From: Janthinobacterium agaricidamnosum
Lineage (GTDB): Bacteria; Pseudomonadota; Gammaproteobacteria; Burkholderiales; Burkholderiaceae_D
DNA length: 64,000 nt
Reading direction: 5' to 3'
Assembly: GCF_003667705.1 (NCBI RefSeq)
Contig: NZ_CP033019.1
Coordinates: 4,650,001 to 4,714,000, forward strand
Of this stretch, positions 26,415-34,700 are shown piece by piece. Position 1 is the stretch's first letter; each line of letters opens with the position of its first letter. The position numbers and the translations under genes were made by a program. Under the pieces are notes generated by a model, which made no database searches, had not been told where the DNA came from, and saw only the letters and a list, made by a program, of their open reading frames with translations.

Positions 26415-27332
26415 ATGGATAAATTGCGCAGCATGGAGATTTTTGTCACCGTCGTCGATGCAGGCAGTTTCACGGCCGCCGCCGAGGCGTTCCAGATTTC
26501 GCCCGTGATGGTGGGCAAGCACATCAAATACCTGGAAGAGCGGCTGGGCGCGCGGCTGCTGGCGCGCACCACGCGGCGGCAAAGCCTGACGGAAATCGGC
26601 CAGCAGTATGCGGAACAGTGCCGTCAGATCCTGGCCAGCATCCATGCGGCCGAACGGGGTGCGGAAGCCATGCGCGCGGCGCCGCGCGGCAAGCTGAAGA
26701 TCACGGCGCCCGTGTCCTTCGGCAGCGAGTGCATCGCGCCGCTGATGGCCGACTACCTCGATGCGTATCCGGAAGTGAGCCTGGAACTGAACCTGAACGA
26801 CAGGATGGTGGACCTGGTGGAAGAAGGGTTCGATGCGGCCATCCGCATCGGCAAGCTGGAAGATTCCGCCATGGTGGCGCGCGTGCTGCGGCCGTATGCG
26901 ATGGTGATCTGCGCCGCGCCCGCCTACCTGGCCAGACACGGCACGCCGCGCACGCCGGCCGACCTGGCACGCCACGAATGCCTGGACTTCATGCAGTGGA
27001 CGCGCCACGTGCGCTGGCGCCTGGCCAGGAGCGGCGACGATGATGGCAGCCCCGTGCGCGAAAGCCGCTTCCGCTCGAACAATGGTCAGGCGCTGCGCGT
27101 GGCAGCCCTGCACGGCTTCGGCATCGTCATGCAGGCGGAGATCCTGATGGCCGGCGATATCACCGCCGGCAGGCTGGTGCCGCTGCTGGCCGGCTACGTG
27201 CCGGCGCCCCGCCCCATGCACCTCGTGTATGCGCGCGACCGCCAGCCCACGCCGAAGCTGACGACCTTCATCGATTTTCTGCTGGAACGCTACGGGCCGG
27301 CGGCGACACCGCCACCGGCCACGCTCACGTAA
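26415..27332 (+). CDS. LysR-family regulator beside the SDR gene
   Basis: A 305-residue LysR-type transcriptional regulator. The N-terminal winged HTH (MDKLRSMEIFVTVVDAGSFT, then ISPVMVGKHIKYLEERLGARL) is followed by the periplasmic-binding-like effector domain (KLKITAPVSFGSECIAPLMA). It resembles the group that controls divergently encoded oxidoreductases. It faces the SDR gene back to back and ends 9 bases before the outer-membrane factor gene, in convergent orientation. Confidence 0.92.
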   Translation: MDKLRSMEIFVTVVDAGSFTAAAEAFQISPVMVGKHIKYLEERLGARLLARTTRRQSLTEIGQQYAEQCRQILASIHAAERGAEAMRAAPRGKLKITAPVSFGSECIAPLMADYLDAYPEVSLELNLNDRMVDLVEEGFDAAIRIGKLEDSAMVARVLRPYAMVICAAPAYLARHGTPRTPADLARHECLDFMQWTRHVRWRLARSGDDDGSPVRESRFRSNNGQALRVAALHGFGIVMQAEILMAGDITAGRLVPLLAGYVPAPRPMHLVYARDRQPTPKLTTFIDFLLERYGPAATPPPATLT

Positions 27333-27341
27333 CCGTCGTAC

Positions 27342-28814
27342 TTAGTTGGCCTTTGCGGCGGGCGCCGAGGCCAGCTTGGCCAGCTCGCCGTCCGGCTGCC
27401 AGCCGGCACCCAGCGAACGGGCAACGGCGACCGTCGCCAGCAGGCGCTGGGTCTTGATCTGCGCGGCGGCACGGTCCGCCGCCAGCGAACTGCGCTGGGC
27501 ATCGGTGACGTCCAGGTAGGTCGAGATGCCGCGCTCGTAGCGCGTGCGCGCCACCAGGTAGGCGCGCGCCGCGGCTGCCTGCGACAGGGCTTGCGCATCG
27601 CCCTGCAACTGGCGCTGCTCCACGTCGGACAAGGCGTCTTCCACTTCGCGCAAGGCCGTCAGCAGCTTCGTTTCATGGTTCGCCACGGCTTCCGCATAGC
27701 GCGCCTTGGACAGGTCCAGATTGGCCTGGTTGCGGCCGCCGTCGAAGATCGGCAGGGACAGGGCCAGCGGGCCAAAGCTGAACTGGCGCGAACCGCCCTG
27801 CGCCAGGTCGCGCAGTTTTTCCGAGGCGTAGCCGAAATTGCCCGTCAATTGCAGCGACGGGTAAAACGCGCCTTCTGCCACGCCCACTTGCGCGTTCGCC
27901 GCGCGCAGGCCCGCCACGCTGGACACGAGGTCCGGACGGTGCGCCAGCAGGCTGGCAGGCAGGCCGACAGGGATACTTGGCGGCAGCGGCAGGCTGGAAG
28001 GCTCGGCGGCCACCGGCAATTGCAGCGCCGACGGCGGCTTGCCCGTCAGGGCGGCCAGGCTGTTTTCCAGCTGGTTGCGCTGGCGCTTGACTTCATGCAG
28101 GTCGGCCTGCGCGTTCGACAGTTCGACTTTCGCGCGCGCCAGGTCCAGCTCATTCGTCAGCCCTGCATTGAAGCGCGCCTCGACCAGCTGCGCCGACTCG
28201 CGGCGCGTGTCCAGGGCGCCATTCAGGATCGCCATTTCCGCGTCCAGCCCGCGCAGCTGCCAGTAATTGCTGGCCACTTGCGACGACAGCATCAGCAGCA
28301 CGCCGTCGCGGTCCGCCTGCGCCGCCAGCGCCTGCGAATCGGCCGCTTCGACCATGCGTTTCACGCGGCCCAGCAAATCGACTTCATACGACAGCGAGCC
28401 GCCCACGGAGAAGTTATTGCCGCTGATCGAGCGGTTGCCCAGGGCCAGGCCCTGCGAAGTGTTGGCCGAGGTGCGCGAGTTCGAGATGCCCGTGCTGACG
28501 TTCACGCTCGGGCCCTGGTTGGCGCGCGCCGTGCCGCTTTGCGCCAGCGCCTGCAGCAGGCGCTCGCCGGCCGCTTTTACACTGGGATTGTCCTGCAGCG
28601 CGCTCTGTTCCAGGCGATTCAGGGTGGCGTCGCCGTAGATACGCCACCACTCTTTGGGCAGCTGCGCGGCATCCGCGGCGGCCGCGCCGTGGCGGAAGGT
28701 GTCGGTGCCGGCCACGTTTGCCGGGGCCGTGAAATCCTGGCCCACGGTGCCGCAGGCGGACAGCGCCACGGCAAGGGAAGCGGCAAGCGCGATTTTCGTC
28801 AATACTGTTTGCAT
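27342..28814 (-). CDS. NodT-family outer-membrane efflux lipoprotein
   Basis: A 490-residue outer-membrane factor (TolC-like) of the efflux system. The signal peptide ends in the lipobox LSACG (Cys about 21), so the start at 28814 is preferred over a longer frame. Two OEP repeats are visible: WWRIYGDATLNRLEQSALQDN / SYEVDLLGRVKRMVEAAD, and FGPLALSLPIFDGGRNQANLD / RTRYERGISTYLDVTDAQ. It is the last gene of the efflux operon, 50 bases after the DHA2 pump gene. Export of drugs or aromatic compounds is likely; substrates are unknown. Confidence 0.93.
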   Translation of the reverse strand: MQTVLTKIALAASLAVALSACGTVGQDFTAPANVAGTDTFRHGAAAADAAQLPKEWWRIYGDATLNRLEQSALQDNPSVKAAGERLLQALAQSGTARANQGPSVNVSTGISNSRTSANTSQGLALGNRSISGNNFSVGGSLSYEVDLLGRVKRMVEAADSQALAAQADRDGVLLMLSSQVASNYWQLRGLDAEMAILNGALDTRRESAQLVEARFNAGLTNELDLARAKVELSNAQADLHEVKRQRNQLENSLAALTGKPPSALQLPVAAEPSSLPLPPSIPVGLPASLLAHRPDLVSSVAGLRAANAQVGVAEGAFYPSLQLTGNFGYASEKLRDLAQGGSRQFSFGPLALSLPIFDGGRNQANLDLSKARYAEAVANHETKLLTALREVEDALSDVEQRQLQGDAQALSQAAAARAYLVARTRYERGISTYLDVTDAQRSSLAADRAAAQIKTQRLLATVAVARSLGAGWQPDGELAKLASAPAAKAN

Positions 28815-28864
28815 GATGTGTACCTTCTTGTTCTTGAGGTGCTGCACGTGCGGACTGGGCGCGG

Positions 28865-30463
28865 TCAATGACCGCCACCACCGCCACCGGGAGCTTTGAG
28901 TTTGTCGGCCAGCCACAGGGGCACGATGCAGGCCAGCAGGATGGCGCCGATCAGGAAGAAGCCATCGTTGTAAGCCATCACATACGCTTCGCGGCGCACG
29001 ATGCCGTCGATCGCCTGCAAGGCCTGGTTGCCGGCCGTGACGGCGTCATAGCCCTTGGCCATGAACGACGACGTCAGCTGATCGATGCGCAGCTGCGTGG
29101 CGCTGGAATACGCATTGATCGCTTCGCCCAGGCGCTGCGAGTGGAAGTGTTCGCGGGTGCTCAGGGCCGTGGCCAGCAGGGCGATGCCGATCGAGCCGCC
29201 CAGGTTGCGCGTCATGTTGAACAGGCTCGATGCAGACGGCATGTCCTTCGGCGCGATGCCCTTCATGGCGAAGTTCGACAGGGTCAGCATGACGAAGGGC
29301 TGGCCCAGCGCGCGCACGACCTGCGACCACAGCAGCTGGTCGTAGCCGGTGGACGCATCCATGTAGGCATTCATCATGCACGAGCCGCCAAACAGCAAGA
29401 GGCCGAACGAGCACAGGATGCGGTTGTCCACCACGGACGAGAGCTTGGCGACAAACGGCATGATGAACAGCTGCGGCAAGCCCACCCACATGATGACTTC
29501 ACCAATCTGCATCGGCGAATAGCCGGCGATCTGGCCCAGGAACAGGGGCAGCAAAAAGGCCGAGCCGTACAGGCCCATGCCCGTCACGGCCGACAGCACG
29601 GTGGCGACCAAAAAGTTACGCTGGCCGTACAGGCCCAGGTTGACGAACGGCTCGGCGCGCGTGGCGCTGGTGACGACCCAGCCCAGGATGCCCACCAGGG
29701 CCAGCGCGGCGAAGGTGATGATGAAACCCGAGTCGAACCAGTCCTTCGAATTGCCTTCTTCCAGGAAGATCGTCAGGCAGCCCAGGCCCAGGGCCATGAA
29801 GAAGATGCCCAGCCAGTCGGCCTTCCAGAACATCTCGAGCTTCATCGGCTCCTTGTCCAGGCCATAGATCATGCCGGCGATCAGCAGCACGCCCGGCACC
29901 CAGTTGATGTAGAAGATCGAGGGCCAGCCATACAGCTCGGAGAGGTAGCCGCCCAGGGTCGGGCCCATGGCCGGCGCCAGGGTCGCCGTCAGGCCGAAGA
30001 TGGCCATGCCGACGGCGCGCTTCGACGGCGGCAGCTTGAGCATCACCAGGGTGAACGCCATCGGTATCAGGGCGCCGCCCGTGAACCCCTGCAGCATGCG
30101 GAAGACGATCATGCTTTCCAGGTTCCAGGCCGTGCCGCACAGGGTGGAGAACAGCAGGAAGAAAGCGGTGGTGCCGATCATGTAGGTACGCAGTCCGAAC
30201 ACGCGCGCCAGCAGCGCGGTGAGGGGAATGACGATAATTTCCGCCACCAGGTAGGCCGTGGAAATCCACGACCCCTCTTCCTGGGTGGCCGACAGCGAGC
30301 CAAGGATATCCTTGAGCGAGGAGTTGGTGATCTGGATGTCGAGCACCGCCATGAAGGCGCCCAGCATGCCGGCGGCGACCGCCAGCCAGGTGCGCCCGGA
30401 GACTTTCTCGTCAATCACGGGAAACGCTGGCGGCTTCGCCAGCGTGGTGGAAGGGCTGCTCAT
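28865..30463 (-). CDS. DHA2-family MFS efflux pump (EmrB-like)
   Basis: A 532-residue inner-membrane drug:H+ antiporter with 14 hydrophobic segments. The N-terminal MAVLDIQITNSSLKDILGSL and WISTAYLVAEI are the motif-D1 region of EmrB. The motif RMLQGFTGGALIPMAF and the periplasmic region RAEPFVNLGLYGQRNF fit the family. It begins six bases after the membrane-fusion gene, and with the outer-membrane factor downstream it forms a tripartite EmrAB-TolC-type export channel. Confidence 0.94.
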   Translation of the reverse strand: MSSPSTTLAKPPAFPVIDEKVSGRTWLAVAAGMLGAFMAVLDIQITNSSLKDILGSLSATQEEGSWISTAYLVAEIIVIPLTALLARVFGLRTYMIGTTAFFLLFSTLCGTAWNLESMIVFRMLQGFTGGALIPMAFTLVMLKLPPSKRAVGMAIFGLTATLAPAMGPTLGGYLSELYGWPSIFYINWVPGVLLIAGMIYGLDKEPMKLEMFWKADWLGIFFMALGLGCLTIFLEEGNSKDWFDSGFIITFAALALVGILGWVVTSATRAEPFVNLGLYGQRNFLVATVLSAVTGMGLYGSAFLLPLFLGQIAGYSPMQIGEVIMWVGLPQLFIMPFVAKLSSVVDNRILCSFGLLLFGGSCMMNAYMDASTGYDQLLWSQVVRALGQPFVMLTLSNFAMKGIAPKDMPSASSLFNMTRNLGGSIGIALLATALSTREHFHSQRLGEAINAYSSATQLRIDQLTSSFMAKGYDAVTAGNQALQAIDGIVRREAYVMAYNDGFFLIGAILLACIVPLWLADKLKAPGGGGGGH

Positions 30464-30469
30464 GGAAGC

Positions 30470-31669
30470 TTAGCGGGCGGCGGTCTGGGCGGCAGGAGCG
30501 GCGGCGTGGCGCGGGGCCTCGGCCTTGTCCGACGCGGGCTGGTTCACTTCCACTTCGGCAATCACCGACATACCCGGCACCAGGCGGCCATTCATGGCCT
30601 TGATGTCTTCCGGCTGGAAGACGATTTTCACGGGCACGCGCTGGACGATCTTGGTGAAGTTGCCGGTGGCGTTATCGGCCGGCAGCAGGGCGAATTGCGC
30701 GCCCGAGGCAGGGGCGAAGCTGTCCACGGTGCCCACGAGTTTCTTGCCCGGCATGGCGTCGATGGTCACGTGCACGCTCTGGCCGCGGTGCAGGTCGGCC
30801 AGCTGGGTTTCCTTGAAGTTGGCGGTGACCCAGACGTTGTCCTGCACGATGGCCGTCAATTGCTGGCCAGGCTGCACGCGCATGCCCGTTTCCACGTTGC
30901 GCTTGCCGATGCGGCCGGCGACGGGCGCCAGGATGCGGTTGTATTGCAGCTGCTGTTCCGCGTCCTTCAATTGCACGCGCAGCACGGCCACTTGTGCCTT
31001 GGCCACGTCGCGCGCAGCTTGCGCCGCGCCGATCTGCGACTTGGCGGCCGAGGCGCTGTCGCGGCGGGCGGCCAGGTCGGCCACGGCACTCGAGCGGGCC
31101 GCGTTGGCCGCGTCGAGTTCCGCCTTCGAGACGGCTTTCATCTGGCTCGTGTACAGCTGGCCATAACGGTCCGCATCCTGTTTCGCGCGCAGTAATTGCG
31201 CATCGGCTTGCGCCACTTGCGCCTGGGCGGCACTCGCTTGCGCCTGCACCTGGGCGATCTGCGCGTCCGCTTGCAGCACTTGCTGCTCGGCGCTGGCGAT
31301 CTGCGCGGCGATCTGCTCGGTTTTCACGCGCTGGTCGAACGGGTCGAGTTCGGCGATCACGTCGCCCTCTTTCACGATTTGATTGTCGTCGATGAAGACC
31401 TTGGTAACGACGCCGGAAATGCGCGCCGAGACAGGATGCACATGGCCGGCCACATAGGCATTTTCCGTTTCCACGAAATAGTGGCTGCGGTACCACATGC
31501 GCGCGCCGGCGCCCAGCGCGACGAGGACGATCAGGCCGGCGATGATTTTCACACGGTTATTCGGTGGTGCGGAGCTGGCGGAAGCGGCGGGCGTGGAAGG
31601 TGCGGCAGGGGCCGCGGGTGGGACGGCGCTCAGCACCTTGTGCTCTGCTTGGCCTGGCTGGTTGGACAT
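30470..31669 (-). CDS. EmrA-like membrane fusion protein
   Basis: A 399-residue HlyD/EmrA periplasmic adaptor. A proline/alanine-rich cytosolic tail (1-40) is followed by one membrane segment (VKIIAGLIVLVALGAGARMW). The lipoyl half-motifs are YVAGHVHPVSARISGVVTKV and LAPVAGRIGKRNVETGMRV, flanking a long alpha-hairpin rich in Gln/Ala (about 120-230). The start at 31669 has GGAG upstream (CCGGAGCGAGT-ATG). First gene of the efflux operon, opposite a TetR regulator. Confidence 0.94.
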   Translation of the reverse strand: MSNQPGQAEHKVLSAVPPAAPAAPSTPAASASSAPPNNRVKIIAGLIVLVALGAGARMWYRSHYFVETENAYVAGHVHPVSARISGVVTKVFIDDNQIVKEGDVIAELDPFDQRVKTEQIAAQIASAEQQVLQADAQIAQVQAQASAAQAQVAQADAQLLRAKQDADRYGQLYTSQMKAVSKAELDAANAARSSAVADLAARRDSASAAKSQIGAAQAARDVAKAQVAVLRVQLKDAEQQLQYNRILAPVAGRIGKRNVETGMRVQPGQQLTAIVQDNVWVTANFKETQLADLHRGQSVHVTIDAMPGKKLVGTVDSFAPASGAQFALLPADNATGNFTKIVQRVPVKIVFQPEDIKAMNGRLVPGMSVIAEVEVNQPASDKAEAPRHAAAPAAQTAAR

Positions 31670-31681
31670 ACTCGCTCCGGA

Positions 31682-31703
31682 AATGAAATGATATAGGTTC
31701 ATT
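31682..31703. promoter_or_regulatory. Operator-like inverted repeat 1 in the efflux/TetR intergenic region
   Basis: AATGAA-N10-TTCATT. Its centre lies 50 bp from that of the second palindrome, about five helical turns, on the same face of DNA. Likely bound by the adjacent TetR protein, by position and symmetry only. Confidence 0.5.
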
Positions 31704-31730
31704 ATTGGGCAAAGAAAAGCCAAAGTCAAG

Positions 31731-31754
31731 AAATGAAACGATTGCATTTCATTT
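31731..31754. promoter_or_regulatory. Operator-like inverted repeat 2 in the efflux/TetR intergenic region
   Basis: AAATGAAA-N8-TTTCATTT, perfect 8-bp arms. It lies between the two divergent start codons (31669 and 31814) and shares the ATGAAA/TTTCAT half-site with repeat 1. Confidence 0.6.
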
Positions 31755-31813
31755 TAATTTGCACTACAGTGTGAGCCATCACTTACCTTCCACCTTATAA
31801 AGAGACCCAGACC

Positions 31814-32533
31814 ATGTCCGATCCCGGCCTCAGCGATACCTTGCCCACCGATACAGAATCCGACGCCGCCGCTCAGGAGCTTTCCTGCTGCGGCAAGCCA
31901 GCCGGCCGCCCGCGCGCGGCCGACATGGAAGCGCGCATGGAAAACCTGCTGCACACGGCCGGCTGCCTGTTTCTGGAAAAGGGGTATGGGAAGGTCAGCC
32001 TGGAAATGATCGCCCGCGAAGCCCATGTGGCCGTGCGCACGATTTATGTGAAATTTGGCGGCAAGTCGGGCTTGTTCAATGCCGTCGTGGAATTACGCCG
32101 CGCCGCCTACTTCTCGACCATGCCGGCGCTGGAAACGGATATGCGGCCCCTGCCCGCCATTTTGAGCGAGTTCGGCCTGCTGTTCGTGCAACTGGTGACG
32201 ATGCCGGCGGCGATCCGCCTCAATCGCATGGTGGTGGCCGAAGCGGCCACGCACCCGGAACTGGCGGAAACGTTTTACAAGGTGGGACCGGGACAGACGC
32301 GCGAGATGCTGACCAAGTTTTTCAGCCGCCCCGACATCGCGCCCCTGTTTCGCGCGGAGCTGACCCCATCCATGCTGGCGCTGCACCTGCTCAATTGCCT
32401 GCTGGGCGACCAGATGTCGCGCCTGCTATTCCCGCCACAGGCGCAGCCGGATGTCGCACAGCTGCGCACAAAGGTTGCACTCAGCCTGGACCTGTTCCTG
32501 CGCGGCACCCTGCGCCAGCCGCTGGCGGACTGA
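31814..32533 (+). CDS. TetR-family repressor of the efflux operon
   Basis: A 239-residue TetR regulator. An unusually long N-terminal arm of about 40 residues (with a CC pair in ELSCCGKPAGRP) precedes the HTH: LLHTAGCLFLEKGYGKVSLE, then AVRTIYVKFGGKSGLFNAVV. The C-terminal ligand domain is of AcrR type. Divergent from the EmrA/EmrB/OMF operon with two palindromes in between, so autoregulation and repression of efflux are expected. The inducer is unknown. Confidence 0.9.
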   Translation: MSDPGLSDTLPTDTESDAAAQELSCCGKPAGRPRAADMEARMENLLHTAGCLFLEKGYGKVSLEMIAREAHVAVRTIYVKFGGKSGLFNAVVELRRAAYFSTMPALETDMRPLPAILSEFGLLFVQLVTMPAAIRLNRMVVAEAATHPELAETFYKVGPGQTREMLTKFFSRPDIAPLFRAELTPSMLALHLLNCLLGDQMSRLLFPPQAQPDVAQLRTKVALSLDLFLRGTLRQPLAD

Positions 32534-32556
32534 CGCGGCACGGCTGGCCCCGGAAG

Positions 32557-33726
32557 TCAGCCAGGGCGGCTGCAGTCTTCCGGCAGCGCCGCTTCGACCT
32601 GTTCATCGTTCAAGCCCAGCGCACGCAGGAAAGGCTGGGCCGCCGACGCGCCATCAACGCTGAGTGAAGACTCACTTCCATCGTAGCGGTCCGGGCCGTA
32701 GCGCATCAGGTCGAACGAGGTTTCAAAGCGTTGCGCCAGGAAATACGTGCGGAAGTAATCGAAGGAAAACGCCACCTGGCCATCGGCACACAGCAGCAAG
32801 CCATGCGCATACAGCGGCGCCAGCCAGTCCCCGGCCGCCATGCTCCAGCCCTTCACGCCGCAATAGTCGCTGACAAAACGCTCGAGCTCCGCCTCGCTGA
32901 GGAACACGCTCTTGGCTTCGAACATCACGAACGCCAGCTCGATGAGGAATTCGCGCGCATCGGCAGCGACGCCGGCGTCCTCGCGCCGTTGCGCGCCCGC
33001 CTTGCCCAGCAAGCCATCGAGATAGGCGCGATCGCCCGCCAGCTGCGGCAGCAAGGTGGCAAACACATACTCGGCATCCACCTGCCCCGTTTCCTGGCCG
33101 TTCGGCGTGTACAGCACCGACAGGGCGAAGCTCTTGCTCACGTCATCGAACTCGCGCAGCGACACCGTCCACTGCGCGCCTGGCCCGCCGCCATCCGCTT
33201 CGCCCGTGGCGAACTCGAGCACGGAAAATGCCGCCATCTGGCCATTCGCACCGTACAGGCTGCCCGGATTGCTCTTGAACAGAATGCCCAGCGACTTCAT
33301 CAGCGAGCTGGCATCGCCCGTATGCTGGTGGCCATGGAACACGGCGTGGATATTCTTGTAATGCGCGCGCTGCTCGGCACTGGCGTGCTCGTCGGCAGAG
33401 AAAAAGCTGAAGCCGGCATTGCCCAGCGCCGCCGCGGCGACACCCTGCGCGCGGCTGCCCGGCACCAGGTAGAAGCGCGCACCGGGCAAGCTGGCCGCCT
33501 GCAGCAAGGGGCGCAGGAAGTATTCGTAGACGTACACGGGTGTCGTGCCGGCACAGGCGTCGGGCGCCACCAGCTGGCCCGTGAAGAAAATCGCATCGAT
33601 CCTCTTGCCCGCCGCCAGGATAGCGGCCACATCCTGGTACAAGGCATGCAGCATCACGGCTTGCTCTTGCTCATCAGCCCGGCGCAAACGGACATCGGCG
33701 ATATGAAGGGCGGTAAATTTTCTCAT
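32557..33726 (-). CDS. Metallophosphoesterase-like protein lacking most catalytic residues, with STAND-like C terminus
   Basis: A 389-residue protein. Residues 1-180 follow the calcineurin-type phosphoesterase order, but key metal ligands are changed. HIADVRL stands where D-x-H is expected, FFTGQLV where GD is expected, and LVPGSRAQG where GNHD is expected; only HGHQH matches GHxH. Later strands (SNPGSLYGANG, FSVLEFATG) still fit the fold. Residues about 210-389 (AEYVFATLLPQLA, DWLAPLYAHGLL, VAFSFDYFRTYFLAQRFE) resemble the winged-helix end of MPE-STAND-type NTPases. No P-loop exists. It may be an internally deleted relic or a pseudoenzyme; the reading frame is intact. Confidence 0.6.
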   Translation of the reverse strand: MRKFTALHIADVRLRRADEQEQAVMLHALYQDVAAILAAGKRIDAIFFTGQLVAPDACAGTTPVYVYEYFLRPLLQAASLPGARFYLVPGSRAQGVAAAALGNAGFSFFSADEHASAEQRAHYKNIHAVFHGHQHTGDASSLMKSLGILFKSNPGSLYGANGQMAAFSVLEFATGEADGGGPGAQWTVSLREFDDVSKSFALSVLYTPNGQETGQVDAEYVFATLLPQLAGDRAYLDGLLGKAGAQRREDAGVAADAREFLIELAFVMFEAKSVFLSEAELERFVSDYCGVKGWSMAAGDWLAPLYAHGLLLCADGQVAFSFDYFRTYFLAQRFETSFDLMRYGPDRYDGSESSLSVDGASAAQPFLRALGLNDEQVEAALPEDCSRPG

Positions 33727-33744
33727 CGTTGCAAAACTTTCTTA

Positions 33745-33891
33745 GAGCCTATCCCAATAAGGAGCGTCTTCTGCTGGCAGTTCATCAGGAGCGCTGACAA
33801 GGCGTGAGGAGGATGCGTAGCGAGCCACGCGACGACTCCCCGCTTCCGAGGGGCGCCAGCAAGGGATGTATTCATCTGCTGGGACAGGCTC
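33745..33891. repeat. MITE-like 147-bp inverted-repeat element
   Basis: Terminal arms GAGCCTATCCCA (33745-33756) and TGGGACAGGCTC (33880-33891) are inverted with one mismatch. The interior is not coding. No target-site duplication is visible. It lies immediately upstream of the degenerate phosphoesterase-like gene. The remaining spacer to 34073 shows nothing recognisable. Confidence 0.6.
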
Positions 33892-34073
33892 CTGGTACAG
33901 CGGAACTTGACCGACTCCCATGCTGGCAACATTGCTGGAAAAATCGCACGCGTCCATAGAAGCAAAACATGGTTACAGACCGCCATTCTGCCATTTTTTC
34001 CATACGGCAATACTCACCAATTTTCACATGGTGCTGCCGCGCCACGTTTTACCCTGCTGAAGGTCAAGGGAAA

Positions 34074-34105
34074 TAAAAAAAGTCGGGAACACATCCCGGT
34101 TTTTT
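34074..34105. terminator. Bidirectional terminator beyond the lpdA array
   Basis: CGGGA-ACACA-TCCCG flanked by a seven-A run (left) and a six-T run (right). On the minus strand it would stop read-through from the pyruvate dehydrogenase operon past the repeat array. Confidence 0.75.
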
Positions 34106-34126
34106 GTACTGAAAGTTAATTTTTTA

Positions 34127-34418
34127 TCAGCGCTTGCGCGGCGGCGGCAAGTCCGTGCACACGCTTTCGTACACTTCGGTGCGCTTTTGCCAACCTGCCG
34201 ATCGACTCGCCCGGGGTCGGGTGCGGGTGGATGGTCTTGCCGATGTCGGTGCCGTCGCAACCCATTTCGATGGCCAGCGCGATTTCGCCGCTTCATTTTT
34301 CACCTGTCGCCCACATGCGTGCCGACGATGCTGCCAACGGTGAAGTATTTAATCGTATCTGGACAATAAAAAACCCCGCAATCGCTTGCGGGGTTTTTAG
34401 TGTCACAACGCTACAACA
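34127..34418 (-). repeat. Tandem unit A: truncated lpdA 3' end plus terminator tail (degenerate)
   Basis: A 292-bp unit starting with the same bases as the lpdA stop codon region (TCAGCGCTTGCGCGGCGG) and containing about 195 bp of lpdA 3' coding homology. The homology is interrupted by a changed 16-bp segment (CTTCATTTTTCACCTG). It is followed by an 80-90 bp tail with the hairpin CCCCGCAA-TCGC-TTGCGGGG (34374-34393). It carries scattered substitutions and about 10 extra bases relative to unit B. Not translatable as LpdA. Confidence 0.9.
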
Positions 34419-34700
34419 TCAGCGCTTGCGCGGCGGCGGCAAGTCCGTGCACACGCCTTCGTACACTTCGGCTGCCATACCAATCGATTCGCCCAGGGTC
34501 GGGTGCGGGTGGATGGTCTTGCCGATGTCGGTGCCGTCGCAGCCCATTTCGATGGCCAGCGCGATTTCGCCGCTTCATTTTTCACCTGTCGCCCGCATGC
34601 GTGCCGACGATGCTGCCAACGGTGAAGTATTTAATCGTATCTGGACAATAAAAAACCCCGCAATCGCTTGCGGGGTTTTTGGTGTCACAACGCTACAACA
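34419..34700 (-). repeat. Tandem unit B: truncated lpdA 3' end plus terminator tail (recent)
   Basis: A 282-bp unit, nearly identical over its first 150 bp to the intact lpdA 3' end at 34701. The hairpin CCCCGCAA-TCGC-TTGCGGGG (34656-34675) with A- and T-runs is the working terminator for the operon. The junction with intact lpdA is at base 34701. Confidence 0.92.
34650..34680 (-). terminator. Intrinsic terminator of aceE-aceF-lpdA
   Basis: CCCCGCAA-TCGC-TTGCGGGG, 8-bp stem with a minus-strand T-run, 20 bases past the lpdA stop. The same hairpin is present in unit A. Confidence 0.92.

Noticed and set aside
28868..31195. A 775-codon plus-strand frame
   Set aside because: Antisense of the efflux genes; His/Arg/Gln-rich repetitive translation typical of shadows.
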